A DNA stretch of 64,000 bases from assembly GCA_963738445.1 (NCBI GenBank), contig CAVTWS010000006.1, positions 186,001 to 250,000 of the forward strand, written 5' to 3'. The stretch is from CAVTWS01 sp963738445. GTDB taxonomy: Bacteria > Actinomycetota > Acidimicrobiia > Acidimicrobiales > SHLQ01. Numbering within the stretch: position 1 is the stretch's first letter; each line of letters starts with the position of its first letter. Below the pieces are notes generated by a model. The model searched no databases and was not told the DNA's origin. It was given only the letters and a program-made list of their open reading frames with translations. This document shows, piece after piece, positions 10,287-20,651 of this stretch. The position numbers were made by a program, and so were the translations under genes.

Positions 10287-10314
10287 GTACACGTCTCATA
10301 CACCTGGCGTGTAC
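10287..10314 (+). promoter_or_regulatory. Inverted repeat upstream of vapBC (putative operator)
   Basis: GTACACG (10287-10293) and CGTGTAC (10308-10314) form a perfect 7-base inverted repeat ending 9 bases before the vapB ATG, with a further ATACAC between them. Ribbon-helix-helix antitoxins usually repress their own operon by binding such sites. The role is inferred from position and family behaviour. Confidence 0.45.
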
Positions 10315-10323
10315 CCTTGGTGC

Positions 10324-10539
10324 ATGCCCCGGACCCGCACCAACATCGAGATCGAGGACCGCTACGTCGAGGCGATCATGGATCGCTACGGCGTTCGCAC
10401 CAAGACCGAGGCGGTCGACCTCGCTCTGCGACACCTGGCCGGGCAGCCCATGACCCGAGAGGAAGCGCTGGCCATGCGCGGCGCCCGCTCGATCGTGGAC
10501 ATCCCGCCGGATCACGGGCCCGCCGAGGAGGTTGCATGA
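10324..10539 (+). CDS. vapB: VapB-like antitoxin
   Basis: 71 residues, MPRTRTNIEIEDRYVEAIMD at the start. This has the short beta strand and two helices (IEIEDRYVEAIMDRYG, KTEAVDLALRHLA) of VapB-type ribbon-helix-helix antitoxins, followed by an acidic tail (DIPPDHGPAEEVA) that would bind the toxin. Its stop codon overlaps the vapC start by ATGA, the usual TA arrangement. It should neutralise the downstream PIN-domain RNase and autoregulate through the inverted repeat just upstream. Confidence 0.88.
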   Translation: MPRTRTNIEIEDRYVEAIMDRYGVRTKTEAVDLALRHLAGQPMTREEALAMRGARSIVDIPPDHGPAEEVA

Positions 10540-10932
10540 TCCTCGTCGACACGTCAGCGTGGGTCGAGTTCGACCGGCGCACCGGCGGCCCGGTCGACGA
10601 ACGGCTCGCCCAGCTCATCGCATCGACCGACGACGTCACTGTCACCGAGCCCGTCGTCATGGAGGTGCTGGCCGGCGCTCGCGACGATCGTCGTGAGCAC
10701 AACCTCCGGCGCCTGATGCAGCGGTTCACGCTCCTCCCGTTCGACCCGTGATCGACTTCCACGCCGCGGCGCGCATCTACCGGTCGTGCCGGCGGGTCGG
10801 GGTGACCCCCGGGGCATGGTCGACTGCATGATCGCCTCGGTGGCCCTCCGTCACGGCGCCACGTTGCTCGCCGCCGACGCCGACCTCGACCGTGTGGCCG
10901 ACATCATGGGCATCCCGCTCGATGGGTCCTGA
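10536..10932 (+). CDS. vapC: VapC-like PIN-domain ribonuclease toxin, two frameshifts
   Basis: The N-terminus MILVDTSAWVEFDRR carries the first PIN acidic residue, and TVTEPVVMEVLAGARDD the second. The frame then stops at 10749-10751. Adding one C in the run before GTGATC (near 10747) restores FDPVIDFHAAARIYRSCRRV. Adding one C in the run near 10806 restores RGMVDCMIASVALRHGATLL and AADADLDRVADIMGI, which hold the remaining PIN acidic residues. Corrected, the toxin is about 132 residues, a normal length. Both breaks sit in C runs, which points to sequencing deletions rather than a dead toxin, though selection for toxin loss cannot be excluded. The end overlaps the next gene. Confidence 0.82.
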
Positions 10933-11377
10933 ACACTCGGACTCCGCCGGGGATCACCAGCTCCTGAAGCTGCGGTTCAGCTGGTGGGGCGTGGCCTTTC
11001 CCACCGCTCTCGGCGTCGCCTTTGCCCTGATGGCGTACCACGGATGGCGGCCCCAGTACGGACGCTTCAGCCGCGGGTCGCTCGACCACTACCGAGCGTT
11101 CATGGCCTTCGGCTCCGCCACCGCATTGGTGGGCGCAGCTCGATTCGCCGTCGTTCCGGCCGTCGTTGTCGACCTGGCCGCCGGGGAGGCGACGTGCCGA
11201 TTCGTCGGAACCTGGTCGCGGCGTGTGCCGACGAGCGCCCTTCGGGTCGTGGCCGACGGCTGGTACGGGCTACCCGCGGTCGAGATCCGGGCGGGTGCCA
11301 TCCGGACCCAGCGCATCCTCGTTCCGTGCCGCCTCGCCGATTACCGCGCCGCCGACCGCGTCCTGGCGAGAGGTTGA
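10922..11377 (+). CDS. Hypothetical small membrane protein
   Basis: 151 residues from an ATG that overlaps the last codons of vapC. Two hydrophobic segments are visible: about residues 25-38 (WWGVAFPTALGVAFALM) and 61-86 (FMAFGSATALVGAARFAVVP). The second half, after VVVDLAAGEATCRFVGTW, looks like a soluble beta-rich domain, possibly PH-like as in many two-helix actinobacterial membrane proteins, but I do not recognise the family. Co-orientation and overlap with vapBC suggest co-transcription, not a shared function. Confidence 0.45.
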   Translation: MGPEHSDSAGDHQLLKLRFSWWGVAFPTALGVAFALMAYHGWRPQYGRFSRGSLDHYRAFMAFGSATALVGAARFAVVPAVVVDLAAGEATCRFVGTWSRRVPTSALRVVADGWYGLPAVEIRAGAIRTQRILVPCRLADYRAADRVLARG

Positions 11378-11700
11378 ACGGGTACACCAGCGGGAAGCTG
11401 GCTTGTCGGGGAGGCCGACGCGACGCAACCGGATCTGCGCACCCGGTCGAGCTCGGCGTCGTCAGCGCGGAGGCCCGATGGAACTGTGCGGTCGACGGCT
11501 GCCCGACTCCGTCCACCGAGCTCGATGTGGAGCTGGCCGCGGCGTCGGAGTCCCCCGGCCACACCAGGTACACGTTCGCGTCCGTACCCAGAGACAACAC
11601 CCGATGTGCCGTCGTGATCGACGTCACCACCGACATCGTGACGGCCGATCACCGCCAGGAGATCTACGACCTCTGCCTCGGGTACATTGCCGCTCGGTGA
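11378..11700 (+). other. Possible small gene without a clear start
   Basis: One plus-strand frame runs open to a TGA at 11698-11700 and has natural-looking composition (LDVELAAASESPGHTRYTF, then CAVVIDVTTDIVTADHRQEI). No start codon with a ribosome binding site lies within it, and no family is recognised. It may be a fragment, or a gene whose start is lost to a frameshift. Nothing else is seen in this stretch. Confidence 0.2.
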
Positions 11701-11789
11701 TCACGACGTCTGAACGACCGGTTTCTCTGTCTCGCGCAACGGACACCGCTCAACGCGCGACCTCGCTACCGTGCGCCCTTCCGGTCACC

Positions 11790-12238
11790 GACGATGAGGA
11801 TCCTGCTCTGCGGGGTTCGATCCTGCTCACCCACCTCCATTGGGACCACGTCCAGTGGGATCGCCCCACTTCCCCATCACTCCCGACGACCTTCGAGGCA
11901 ACTGGACCGTGCAGTCGCTCGACCCGGGCGATCATCACATCGAGGGGTTCGATGTGACGGTGGCCGAGGTCGCCCACAAGGGCGGCCGGACATACGGATT
12001 CCGCGTTCGACGGTCGCTCCACCATCGCCAGCTCGGCCGAGCTCGACGCCGCCGACATCTCGTCGCCGGCGTGGACCTCCTGTTCCACGACGCGCAGCAC
12101 CGCGACGAGGAGCCGGCGATGGCCGACGCCTACGGTCGTTCGACGATCAGGCCGAGGCGCTCGCGGCCCTCGCACAATCCCGCCGGACGGGGGTCGTGCT
12201 CGGACTCGGAGGGTCACCGGTTCGTGCTCGGCGAGTGA
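11790..12238 (+). pseudogene. Metallo-beta-lactamase-fold hydrolase remnant
   Basis: Pieces of a PhnP/ElaC-like MBL-fold protein, in order but incomplete. MRILLCGVRS (from 11793) is the family's first strand and is followed at once by ILLTHLHWDHVQ with the HxHxDH zinc motif, so the roughly 50 residues normally between them are absent. After HVQ the sequence jumps to PHFPITPDDLRGNW, so the next block is also missing. Then come FDVTVAEVAHKGGRTYGFRV, GVDLLFHDAQHRDEE and EALAALAQSRRTGVVLG, in different frames. Whole blocks missing together with frameshifts suggest a real pseudogene or an assembly gap, unlike the single-base breaks nearby. Confidence 0.6.
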
Positions 12239-12341
12239 AGCGCTCACACCGCCGAGAACTGATGCTCACATGACCGAGACGTACGGTGCGGGTCCGCTGT
12301 CTCGTGGCGAATCGCTCAGCTGGCCGGGCGAAGAATCGGGA

Positions 12342-13730
12342 TCAGAGCACCGGGTACTTGGCCTTGTCGGGGAGGCCGGAGCGGGTGACGATGGGCTCGC
12401 CCTGCGCTGGCCTCGGCGTAGAGGTCGTCCTCGTCGAGGGTCGTCATGCGGCCGCCGTCGACGACCTCTTGGCCGTCCACGAACACGGTGTGCACACCGC
12501 GCCCATCGGCCGACCAGACGAGCTGGTTCATCACGTTCAGCAGCGGCCGCCACTCCGGGCGGTCGGTGTCGTGCAGCACGACATCGGCCTTCTTGCCCGG
12601 TTCCAGCGAACCGATCTCGGTCCTGCATCAACATCGTGCGGGCACCCCCGAGGGTGGCCATCTCGTAGGCCTTCTCCGCCGGGAACATCTGCGGGTCCGT
12701 GCGGGCGTCCTTGAACAGCCCGGCCACGAGGTACGTCGCCCGGTGGAGATCGCTGTAGTTGGAAGCGTTGTTGCCGTCCGTGCCGATCGACACGTTGATC
12801 CCGGCCTGCACCATCTCGGGCATCTTGCCCACCTGGGTGATGCCGTAGCTGACCTTGAGCGCCGTCGTCGGGCAGTGGGCCACCGACACCCCGGCCTGCG
12901 CCATGACCGCCAACTCGTGGTCGTCGATGTGCACGCAGTGGGTGATCGCCACGTCGGCGCGCAGCACACCGAGCTCGGCGAGGTGGATCATCGGCCGATG
13001 CCCGAACTCGGCGATGAACCCTCGGGATCCAGCCAGCGCCGGCGACATGTGGAAGCTCATGCCCGCGCCGTGCTCGTCGGCGAGCGCGCGCGCCGCCTGC
13101 CACAGCGGGTCGCGAACAGGTCGTGTGGCCGACGAGGATCGACCAGGCGCCCGATCCGCCCGCCGGCGACCGACTGAGGTCGGTGAGCTGGCGCTGCGAG
13201 GTGGGCGATGGCCTCGTCGGTGTTCTGCTTGTACACGTCGGGCTCGGGTGGGAGATCCCACACCCAGCGCCCGACGCGGCCCCGGATGCCCACCTCGACG
13301 AGCCCGTCGACCACCTCGTCGAGGAAGCGGATGGTGCCCGCCTCGAGGAACGTCGTGGTGCCCGACTTCAGCATCTCGACGGCGGCGAGCTGACCCGACA
13401 GCCGCTCCTCCTCGGCCGTGTACACCGAGTAGAGCGGGCACAGCCACATGAACACGTTCTCCTCGAACGGCGTGTCGTCGGGGACGTAGCCCCGGGTGAG
13501 CGGCTCCCCGGTGATGTGGATGTGGCTGTTGACCATGCCCGGGCGTGACGACGAAGCGGTCGCCACCGCCACCGTCTCGGTGCCTCGTAACGCGCCTCGA
13601 GGTCCGACGCCTTGCCGACCGCCACGATCTCCCGCCCGCGGATGGCGACGGCGCCGTGGCGGATGACGTCACGGGTGGCGTTCATGGTGACCACGTACCA
13701 ACCCTTGACGAGCGTGTCGATCGGCGTCAT
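12342..13730 (-). CDS. AtzA/TrzN-like amidohydrolase, frameshifted
   Basis: Member of the metal-dependent amidohydrolase branch that includes chlorotriazine hydrolases, 5'-methylthioadenosine/S-adenosylhomocysteine deaminases and 8-oxoguanine deaminases. Visible: an N-terminal composite strand (AVAIRGREIVAVGKASDLEA), metal motif PGMVNSHIHITGEPL, then FHMSPALAGSRGF, ITHCVHIDDHELAVMAQAGV, VAHCPTTALKV and GTDGNNASNYSDL (the conserved Asp), ending in VHTVFVDGQEVVDGGRM and LPDKAKYPVL. At least four frameshifts separate these blocks, none with missing sequence. It would remove an amino or other leaving group from a heterocyclic ring. It is the last gene of the long minus-strand operon, so it probably acts in the same pathway as the hydantoinase and Rieske genes. 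Substrate unknown. Confidence 0.8.
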
Positions 13731-14788
13731 CGCGCCTGCCTTCCTCCGCGGTTTGGAGCCGACGAACAGCTGCTGGAAGCCGATGGGCTCGACGAGACGA
13801 ACGCCTCGAACCCGGCCTCGCGGAGCCAGCCGGACGAACTCCTCGTAGGTGAAGGTGAACCCACGCCGGGTGCTCGCCATCATGGTGGTGCCCATGAGCA
13901 CGGCGTGCGGGATTGGACTTGCGGCTCGTGTCGGGGAAGTAGTCGGCCAGCAGCAGGCGACCCTCCGGTTCGGAGCGCGGCGAACGGCGCGCTCGATCAG
14001 ATGCCGTGCGCCGTCTGCGCCCTCGGTGCGACACACGTGGCCGAGCACCACGAGGTCGTAGGTGGTCGGGCTCGAGGTCGACGGCGTGGAAGTCGCCGGG
14101 ACGCAACTCGCACCGACTCGGCGACGCCGATGCTCGGCGGCCTTGCGTGCGGCGACCTCGAGCACCTCGGCCCAGGTCGTTGACGACCGCGGTGCGCCTC
14201 GGGACAGGCCTGCAGCACGGCGATGGCCCACGGCGCGCCGCCGGCCCCGAGGTCGAGGACCCGAGGCGCGCCGAGACGGCTGTAGCCGATCTTCAGGTCG
14301 GCCCGGGTGGCGGTGCGCCACATGGTGGTGAACGTGCCCTCGACGAGCGGCACGTAGAACGCGGCCGGGTCGTCCTCGATCGGGTGCGTCGGGCGGCCGT
14401 GGCGCACCGTGTCGGCCAGGTGCGTCCAGTTCGTCGTGCGGGTCCGGGCGCCACGGGCACCAGGTCGGCCATGCAGGCCGGACCGTCGCGTCACGAGGTA
14501 GCGCCTGGCGGTGTCGTTGAGCTCGTAGACGTCGCGGTACTGGTCGAGCAGGCCGAGCGCGACCACCCCGTCGAGCAGCGATCGCCAGGTGCGGTACCGG
14601 ACGCGCCGAGCTCGATCGGCCAGCGGCTCGACCGGCGACGGACCGAGCGTCGCGCAGCGTGTCGAACACGTCGAGCTCGAGGGCGGCGACGCAGCACGTA
14701 GTAGCGAGCCCAGGCCCTGGATCACGGCCCACACCGGCGCCGCCGGCGGTGGCTTGTGGTCCGTCCACGGCCGCCCCCCATGGGCCAT
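13731..14788 (-). CDS. SAM-dependent O-methyltransferase-like protein, frameshifted
   Basis: Starts at an ATG giving MAHGGRPWTDHKPPPAAPVW. The N-terminal part resembles the dimerisation/winged-helix domain of plant-type O-methyltransferases (LELDVFDTLRDA, ALGLLDQYRDVYELNDTARR). The SAM-binding motif is RVLDLGAGGAPWAIAVLQAC, and the C-terminal part has FTFTYEEFVRL and RLVEPIGFQQLFVGSKP. Several indels occur, some compensating. In the sequence as given, the last frame runs without a stop into the ATG of the amidohydrolase (KPRRKAGA then MTPID), so the two are either fused or separated by one more hidden frameshift; the end is therefore approximate. Its substrate and its role in the operon are unclear. 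Confidence 0.7.
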
Positions 14789-14841
14789 GGTGTGGGTCTT
14801 CTTCAGCTCCGGGTACGGCGGGTCCCGACTGGCGACGAGCA

Positions 14842-15884
14842 TCACGGCCGCAGGAGGATCTTGCCGAAGAAGTCGCTCGCCAGCATCTTGTCCTGGGCGG
14901 CGCCGGCTTCGGCGAGCGGAACTCGCAGTCGATCGCCACCTCGAAGCGGGCGTCGCAGAACGTCTGCCACACCGGGCCGAACTCCTCGGGGCGGTACGGG
15001 TCCGAGCCCTTGATCGAGATGCCCGAGTGGAACAGGTAGCCGAGCGACGGGATCGTGGCCTGTCGCCCGACGGTGTTGCCGCAGTTGACCAGCCGACCCC
15101 GGATGCCGATGGCGAACAACGACGGGCCCGAAGAGGGCGGTGCCGACGTGGTCGAACACCATGTCGACGCCGCGGCCCGTGGGTGACGCCGCGAGCGAAG
15201 CCGGTGACGTCGTCGGTGCGGTTGTTGCACACGTGGTCGGCGCCCAGCGGCGCGGCCCGGTCGAGCTTGTCGTCGGATCCTGCCGTGGCCAGCACCGTGG
15301 CACCGGCGTGCTTGGCCAGCTGGATCGCCGCCACCGACACGCCCGAACCGGCGGCGTGGATCATCACCGTCTCGCCCGCCTCGAGCCTCCCGACGTCGAA
15401 CAGCGCGTGCGCGGCGGTGAGGTAGCAGGTGGGGAAGGTGGCGGCGTGCTCGAGCGGCATGTCGTCCGGGACCGGGTACACGTGGCTGGCCGGGACGAGG
15501 CACAGCTCGGCGTACCCACCGTCGACGGTCGCGCCGATGATGCCGAGCTCGCCGTAGAGATCGCCCCGACCGGCAAGCTTCGAGCCTCCGGCCACACCGG
15601 CGAGCGACGGGTCGACCACGACCCGGTCCCCGACGGCCACCGACCTCACGACGTCGGCTGCCCACTCGTCGATCACGGTCCCGGCCATATCCATGCCGGC
15701 GATGTGCGGGTAGGCGAACCCCGGCATCTGGTACCAACCGTTGCGCTGCACGACGTCGAGACGGTTGAGGGCACACGCCGCGACCTCGACGACGACGTCG
15801 CGCGGGTCCCGGTGTCGGGTCGGGCACCTCGACGTGTTCGAGCACTTCGGGGCCGCCGGCCCGGCGGTACATCACGGCTTTCAT
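14842..15884 (-). CDS. Zinc-type alcohol dehydrogenase/quinone reductase (MDR family), frameshifted
   Basis: Medium-chain dehydrogenase/reductase: MKAVMYRRAGGPEVLEHVEV at the start, PHIAGMDMAGTVIDEW in the catalytic domain, and a nucleotide-binding fold with VMIHAAGSGVSVAAIQLAKH followed by GATVLATAGSDDKL. The C-terminus reads AQDKMLASDFFGKILLRP before the stop. About three frameshifts, one early (residues 30-45) and others past residue 190. It should reduce or oxidise an alcohol, aldehyde or enone with NAD(P)H. Its ATG overlaps the TGA of the upstream aldo/keto reductase by 4 bases, a strong sign of translational coupling. Confidence 0.82.
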
Positions 15885-16928
15885 CGAGTGGCCCTCCGGC
15901 GCTGGTCGGCGGCCAGGGATGGCCTCCGCCGGTTGTCGGCGGCCAGGGACGGAGGCGTCCAGCCGACGTCGGCCGGATTGAGGTCGACGCCGGGAGCGAC
16001 GACGGTGTCGATGGCGTCGAGGGTGTCGGAATCGAGCGTCAGGTCCGCCGCGCCGAGCAGGTCATCGAGCTGGGCCTCGGTCTTGGGTCCGATCAGCGCC
16101 GACACCGCCGGATGCTCGACCACGAACGCTATGGCCATGTGGGCCACCGACACCCCGGCTGCGGCGGCGATCGCCGACAGCTGCTCGACCGCATCGAACT
16201 TGGCCGGGTTGGCGCCGTCGAAGTGATCGGCGTGGGTCTGGGCCCGGGTGCCGGCCGGGACGGGCTGATCCCGGCGGTACTTGCCGGTGAGCCAGCCGCC
16301 CGCCAGCGGAGCCCACGCCATCACCCCGACCCCGTGTTCCCGGCAGACCGGCAACACCTCCCGTTCGATGCCCCGGTTGAGGATCGAGTACGGCGGCTGC
16401 TCCGTGCGGGGCGCCACCCGTCCCGGTCGTCCGGCCGAGAACTGGGTCGCCATCAGCCGCGACGGCGGGAAGGTCGACGTGCCCCAGTACCGGATCTTGC
16501 CGGCATGGACGAGATCCGACAGGGCGTCGACCGTCTCGTCGATGTCGGTGGCGGGATCGGGTCGGTGGGCCTGGTAGATGTCGATGTGATCGACGGAGAG
16601 GCGGCGCAGGCTGGCGTCGACCGCGTTGACGATGTGGCGCCGCGAGCTGCCCCGAGCGGTTGGGGCCCGGAGCCAGCGGATGGTGGAATTTGGTCGCCAG
16701 CACCACGTCGTCTCGTCGGCCCTTGATGGCCCGACCGACGATCTCCTCGTTCTCACCGCCCCCGTAGACATCCGCGGTGTCGACGAGGTTGATGCCGGCG
16801 TCGAGCGCCCGGTGGATCACGCGTTGGCAGGCGTCGAGGTCGGTGTTGCCCCAGGCTCCGAGCACCATCGTGCCCAGCCCCAGGCGACTGACCTGCACGC
16901 CCGTACGTCCGAGTGGCCGATACTCCAT
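15881..16928 (-). CDS. Aldo/keto reductase, one frameshift
   Basis: NADPH-dependent aldo/keto reductase of the bacterial AKR type. Catalytic residues are visible: Asp and Tyr in INLVDTADVYGGGENEEIVG, Lys in DDVVLATKFH, and His in SVDHIDIYQAHRPDP. The C-terminal half reads GVGVMAWAPLAGGWLTGKY and then VAHMAIAFVVEHPAVSALIG. A single frameshift near 16665 divides it. Length (about 348 codons) is slightly above the family norm because of a basic tail. The stop overlaps the dehydrogenase start. The upstream neighbour is the ABC permease gene, 9 bases away. Confidence 0.87.
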
Positions 16929-16937
16929 GACGACTCC

Positions 16938-17878
16938 CTACTTGAGCCCGCGGATGAACGGACGGGCCAGCGCGGACGGCTGACGGACCCGCTTGGCGAA
17001 CACGGCCATGGCGATCAGGGTCACGACGTACGGCGCCACGGCGATCAACTCGGTGTTGAGGTGGTACTCCCCGAGCGCCGGCGAGAACCGGAACGAGGCC
17101 ACCGTGCCGAACACCAGACAACCGGCGATGGTGCCGCGCAGGGTCCAGCCGCCGAAGATCACTGCGGCGATGGCGATGAAGCCCCGGCCGCCCACGTTGG
17201 AGTCCTCGAACTCACCCACCTGGCCCAGCAGCAGGCAGCCTCCGGCCAGGCCGGCGTGCAGACCGCAGACCAGGATCGCCTGGCGACGCCGCCGATTCAC
17301 GTGCAGACCCGACACGTCAGCCGACTGGGGGTTCTCGCCCACCGCTCGCACCTCGAGCCCCCAACGGGTGCGGTAGATGAGCCACCAGGCGAGCGGAAGC
17401 ACGATCACGATCAGATAGAAGGGCCAGCGCTGCGCGAACAGCGCGTGCCCGACCAACGGGATGTCGGACAGAAGTGGGACCTCGACGACCTCGGCCCGGC
17501 GTGAATGGGGTTCCAGCTCGGAGTTGAGGAAGCCGACCACGCCCAGCACGAGGATGTTCAGCGTGAGGCCGACGACGAACTGGTCGGCGGTCAGCCGATG
17601 GCTCATGTTCGCCTGGACGGGCGGCGACCACCAAGCCGACGCCCATCGCACACAGCAGCCCGACGGACGACGATTGCCCCGAGGCGTCGTAGCCGACCGC
17701 CGCGGCGAACGCACCGCCGAGCATCATGCCCTCGACGGAGATGTTGAGCGTGCCGGCCTTCTCGGCGATCCACTCGCCCACCGCGGCGAAGGCCAACACG
17801 GCGGCCAGCCGCACCGCCGACTCGTAGGTCGAGTCGCGCGCCGAGCACGTCCCAGAGGCCGGAGATGAAGCCGTCCAC
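16938..17878 (-). CDS. ABC transporter permease 2 (BMP/simple-sugar/nucleoside type), frameshifted
   Basis: Second membrane subunit of a BPD-2 family importer. The centre reads LAFAAVGEWIAEKAGTLNIS and VEGMMLGGAFAAAVGYDASG, the classic E-K-x-G-x-x-N-I motif of NupQ/YufQ-like permeases, followed by MSHRLTADQFVVGLTLNIL and several hydrophobic helices to MAVFAKRVRQPSALARP at the end. Frameshifts near 17620 and 17825. It would form the channel with the upstream permease and take substrate from the BMP lipoprotein. This transporter class in actinobacteria imports nucleosides or purine-like compounds. Confidence 0.82.
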
Positions 17879-17881
17879 CGA

Positions 17882-19014
17882 TCACACCCTCTCGTTCGTG
17901 GCGGCCAGAGCGCGCGCGGCGATCACGTACGAACAGCGATGGCGGGAGGGATGAGCAGCGCCAGGACCAGCAAGCCCTGGACGATGTCGGTGATCGTCGC
18001 TCGACGCCGGTGGCGGCGAGGAAGCTCGACCCGGTGCGCAGCGCGGCGAACACGCACGCCACGAGGATCGGCGGCGACGGCCCGTTCTGCGGGCAACCAG
18101 CGCCACCAGCAGACCGTTCCACCCGATGTCGACCGAGAAGCCGGGCACGAGCTGGTAGCTGCCGAAGTCGCCCCCGGCCAGCATCACCGCCCCGGCCAGA
18201 CCCGCGAACCCGCCCGAAGCCAACATGGCGGCCATGCCGTAGTGCGGCTCGGACACGCCGGCGCGTTGGGCGGCCCGCGGGCTGCGCCCGAGCATCCGCA
18301 GGCGGAACCCCCACACCGAGAGGTCAGCCCGAGACCGACGAGCACCGCGGCCGCCGAGGCCGATGCACCACCGCGGTGGGGATGTCGTTGCCGAAGAGTG
18401 ACCCGTGGGAGACGGGCTCCGTCGTCGAGCAGCTCGCTCATGGTTGCGGTTGCCGCGACCTTCGGCCGGCGCCAGGAGCAGCGACCGTGTTCTTCAGTCC
18501 CCAGCCCGACGAGCGTTGGCCGCGATCGACGACATGAGCAGCGTGGTGAGCACCTCGGGCACGCCGCGCGGTATCGCAGCACGCCGGCGATCCCCGCCCA
18601 AGCGGCGCCACCGAGGATGCCACCGACGAGCACGGCCGATGAGCACGACGGGCCCGGGCCGCGCAGGCGCGACCCGACGTAGGCCGCCGAGCGGCGCCGA
18701 TGAGCAACTGGCCCTCCTGGCCGATGTTCACCAGGCCCGGCTCGGCCGCTGACGATGGTGCCCAGGGCGACGAGCAGCAGCGGCGCGGCGATGCCGAGCG
18801 TCGGGCCCCACCGGCCGGGCTCGCGCAAGCTGCCGTCGAGCAGGGCGGTGAAGACGTCGGTCCACGAGCCTCCGGTGCGCGCGACGAGGATCGCCGAGAC
18901 GCCAGGCCGCGCCGATGCACGCCAGGTAGAGCCGACGACACGACCGCGGCCGATCTGCGTCGCCGGCGGCCGTGGATCGACGGACCGTGCGGCGTCGCGG
19001 TCGACGACGGTCAC
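17882..19014 (-). CDS. ABC transporter permease 1 (BMP type), heavily frameshifted
   Basis: First membrane subunit. Readable blocks in several frames: SWTDVFTALLDGSLREPGRW, then GPTLGIAAPLLLVALGTIVS, VLVGGILGGAAWAGIAGVL, and near the end MWGFRLRMLGRSPRAAQRAG followed by ASGGFAGLAGAVMLAGGDFG and SYQLVPGFSVDIGWNGLLVA, all typical of YufP/NupP-like permeases. At least six frameshifts occur, more than in any other gene of the operon. The GTG start at 19014 overlaps the TGA of the ATPase gene (GTGA), so the two subunits are translationally coupled. Confidence 0.75.
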
Positions 19015-20604
19015 GCGGCTCCCACCCGCGTCGCGCCACCCATCAGCAGGCCGAGGCGTTCGATGTCGACCTGCGACCGGTCCATCTCGCCGATGATGCG
19101 ACCCTCGAACAACACGACGATGCGGTCGGCCAAATCGAGGATCTCCTCGAGCTCGCTGGAGATCAGCAGCACGCCGACTCCGCTCGGCGGCCGCCTGGCG
19201 GAGCTGGGCGCTCATGTACTCGATGGCGCCGACGTCGAGCCCCCGGGTGGGCTGGGCGGCGACGAGCACCTTGGGCTCGTGGCGAGCAGCTCGCGGGCCA
19301 GCACCACCCGCTGCTGGTTGCCGCCCGAGAGCGACCACAACGGTGCGTCGGGGCCGTCGCACTGGATGTCGAATCGTCGATCAGCTCCGCGGCTGCGGCG
19401 CGCAGCGCGGCGGTCGAGCAAGCCGTCGCGAGCGACAGCGGTCGAGGATCGGCGAGGAACCAGGTTCTCGGCCACGGTCATGTCGAGCACGCACCCGGAG
19501 TCGTGCCGGTCCGCGGGGATCACGGCGACCCGGCGCTGGGCCATCGCGCCGGCCGGCCCGGTGGCGACGGGCGCCCGTCCACCTCGACCCGGCCACCGTC
19601 GAGCGCGCTCAGGCTGGACAGCAGGTCGCCAGGGCCCGCTGGCCGTTGCCCTCCACCCCGGCCACGCCGACGATCTCGCCCGGCCGACACGTCGAGGTCA
19701 AGCCGTCGAGCAGCTCCGACCGTCCGTCGCGCGGCGTCGCACGACGCACGTCGCGGAGGGCCAGCACGGGAGCGACGCTGCCGGTCGCCCCGTCGACCGC
19801 GGGGCCGGTCGAGCGGCCATCGACCTCCGAGGCGAGGCCCGAGGGCCGCCGCCTCGCCGCGCAGCGACACCTCCCGCCCACCATGGCCCGGGCGAGGCCG
19901 GCGGCGGTGGCGTCGAGCCGTCGAGCACGCGCTCGACCACCGCGCCGTCGCGCATGATCGTGATCTCGTCGGTGGCGCGCAGGACCTCGTCGAGCTTGTG
20001 GCTGACGAGCGCGACGGCCTGGTTCTCCTCGTCGACGACACGCCGCAGCGCCGCGAAGAGCTGCTCCGACTCGCCGGGAGTCAGGACCGAGGTCGGCTCG
20101 TCGAAGATGAGGATCGTGCGGATCCCGCCGGAGGCACTTGATGATCTCGACCCGCTGGCGCATGCCCGCCGGGAGATCGCCGACCCGGGCATCGGGGTCG
20201 ACGTCGAGCCCGTAGCGCTCGCTGAGGTCTGCCGACCCGATCACGGACGCGAGTCCGGATCGAGACGGCCCGCGTCGCCGAGGGTCACGTTCTCCCACAC
20301 CGACAGCGGCGTCGACCAGGCTGAAGTGCTGGTGCACCATGGCGATGCCGTGCTCGGCGGCGTCGACGGGGTCACGGATCGACGGATCGCCGCGCAGATC
20401 CGGATCTCCCGGCAGTCGGGTAGGACCAGCCCGATCAGGATCTTCATCAGCGTCGACTTGCCCGCACCGTTCTCGCCCAGCACGCCGTGGATCCGCCGCG
20501 GATGCAGCTCGAGATCGACGCGATCGCAGGCCACGACGGCGCCGAATCGTTTGACGATGTCCCGGAGCTGACCGCGGGAGGTGAGGCGACGGGTGCCGCC
20601 TCAC
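19011..20604 (-). CDS. ABC transporter ATPase, double-domain, frameshifted
   Basis: ATP-binding subunit with two tandem ABC domains, as in RbsA/XylG/NupO. First domain: GVLGENGAGKSTLMKILIGL (Walker A), IAMVHQHFSLVD (Q-loop), DLPAGMRQRVEIIKCL (signature region), LIFDEPTSVLTPGESEQLF (Walker B) and VALVSHKLDEVL. Second domain: MLRDVR-like start, degenerate P-loop EIVGVAGVEGNGQRAL, WSLSGGNQQRVVLARELLA, and ERLGLLMGGATRVGAA at the end. About eight frameshifts. A ribosome binding site AGGAGG at about 20606 precedes the gene, but the exact start is uncertain. It powers uptake through the two downstream permeases. Confidence 0.82.
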
Positions 20605-20651
20605 CTCCTGATGCGGTTGTCGGGTTCATCGCGAACCGCCGAAGCTTCGGA

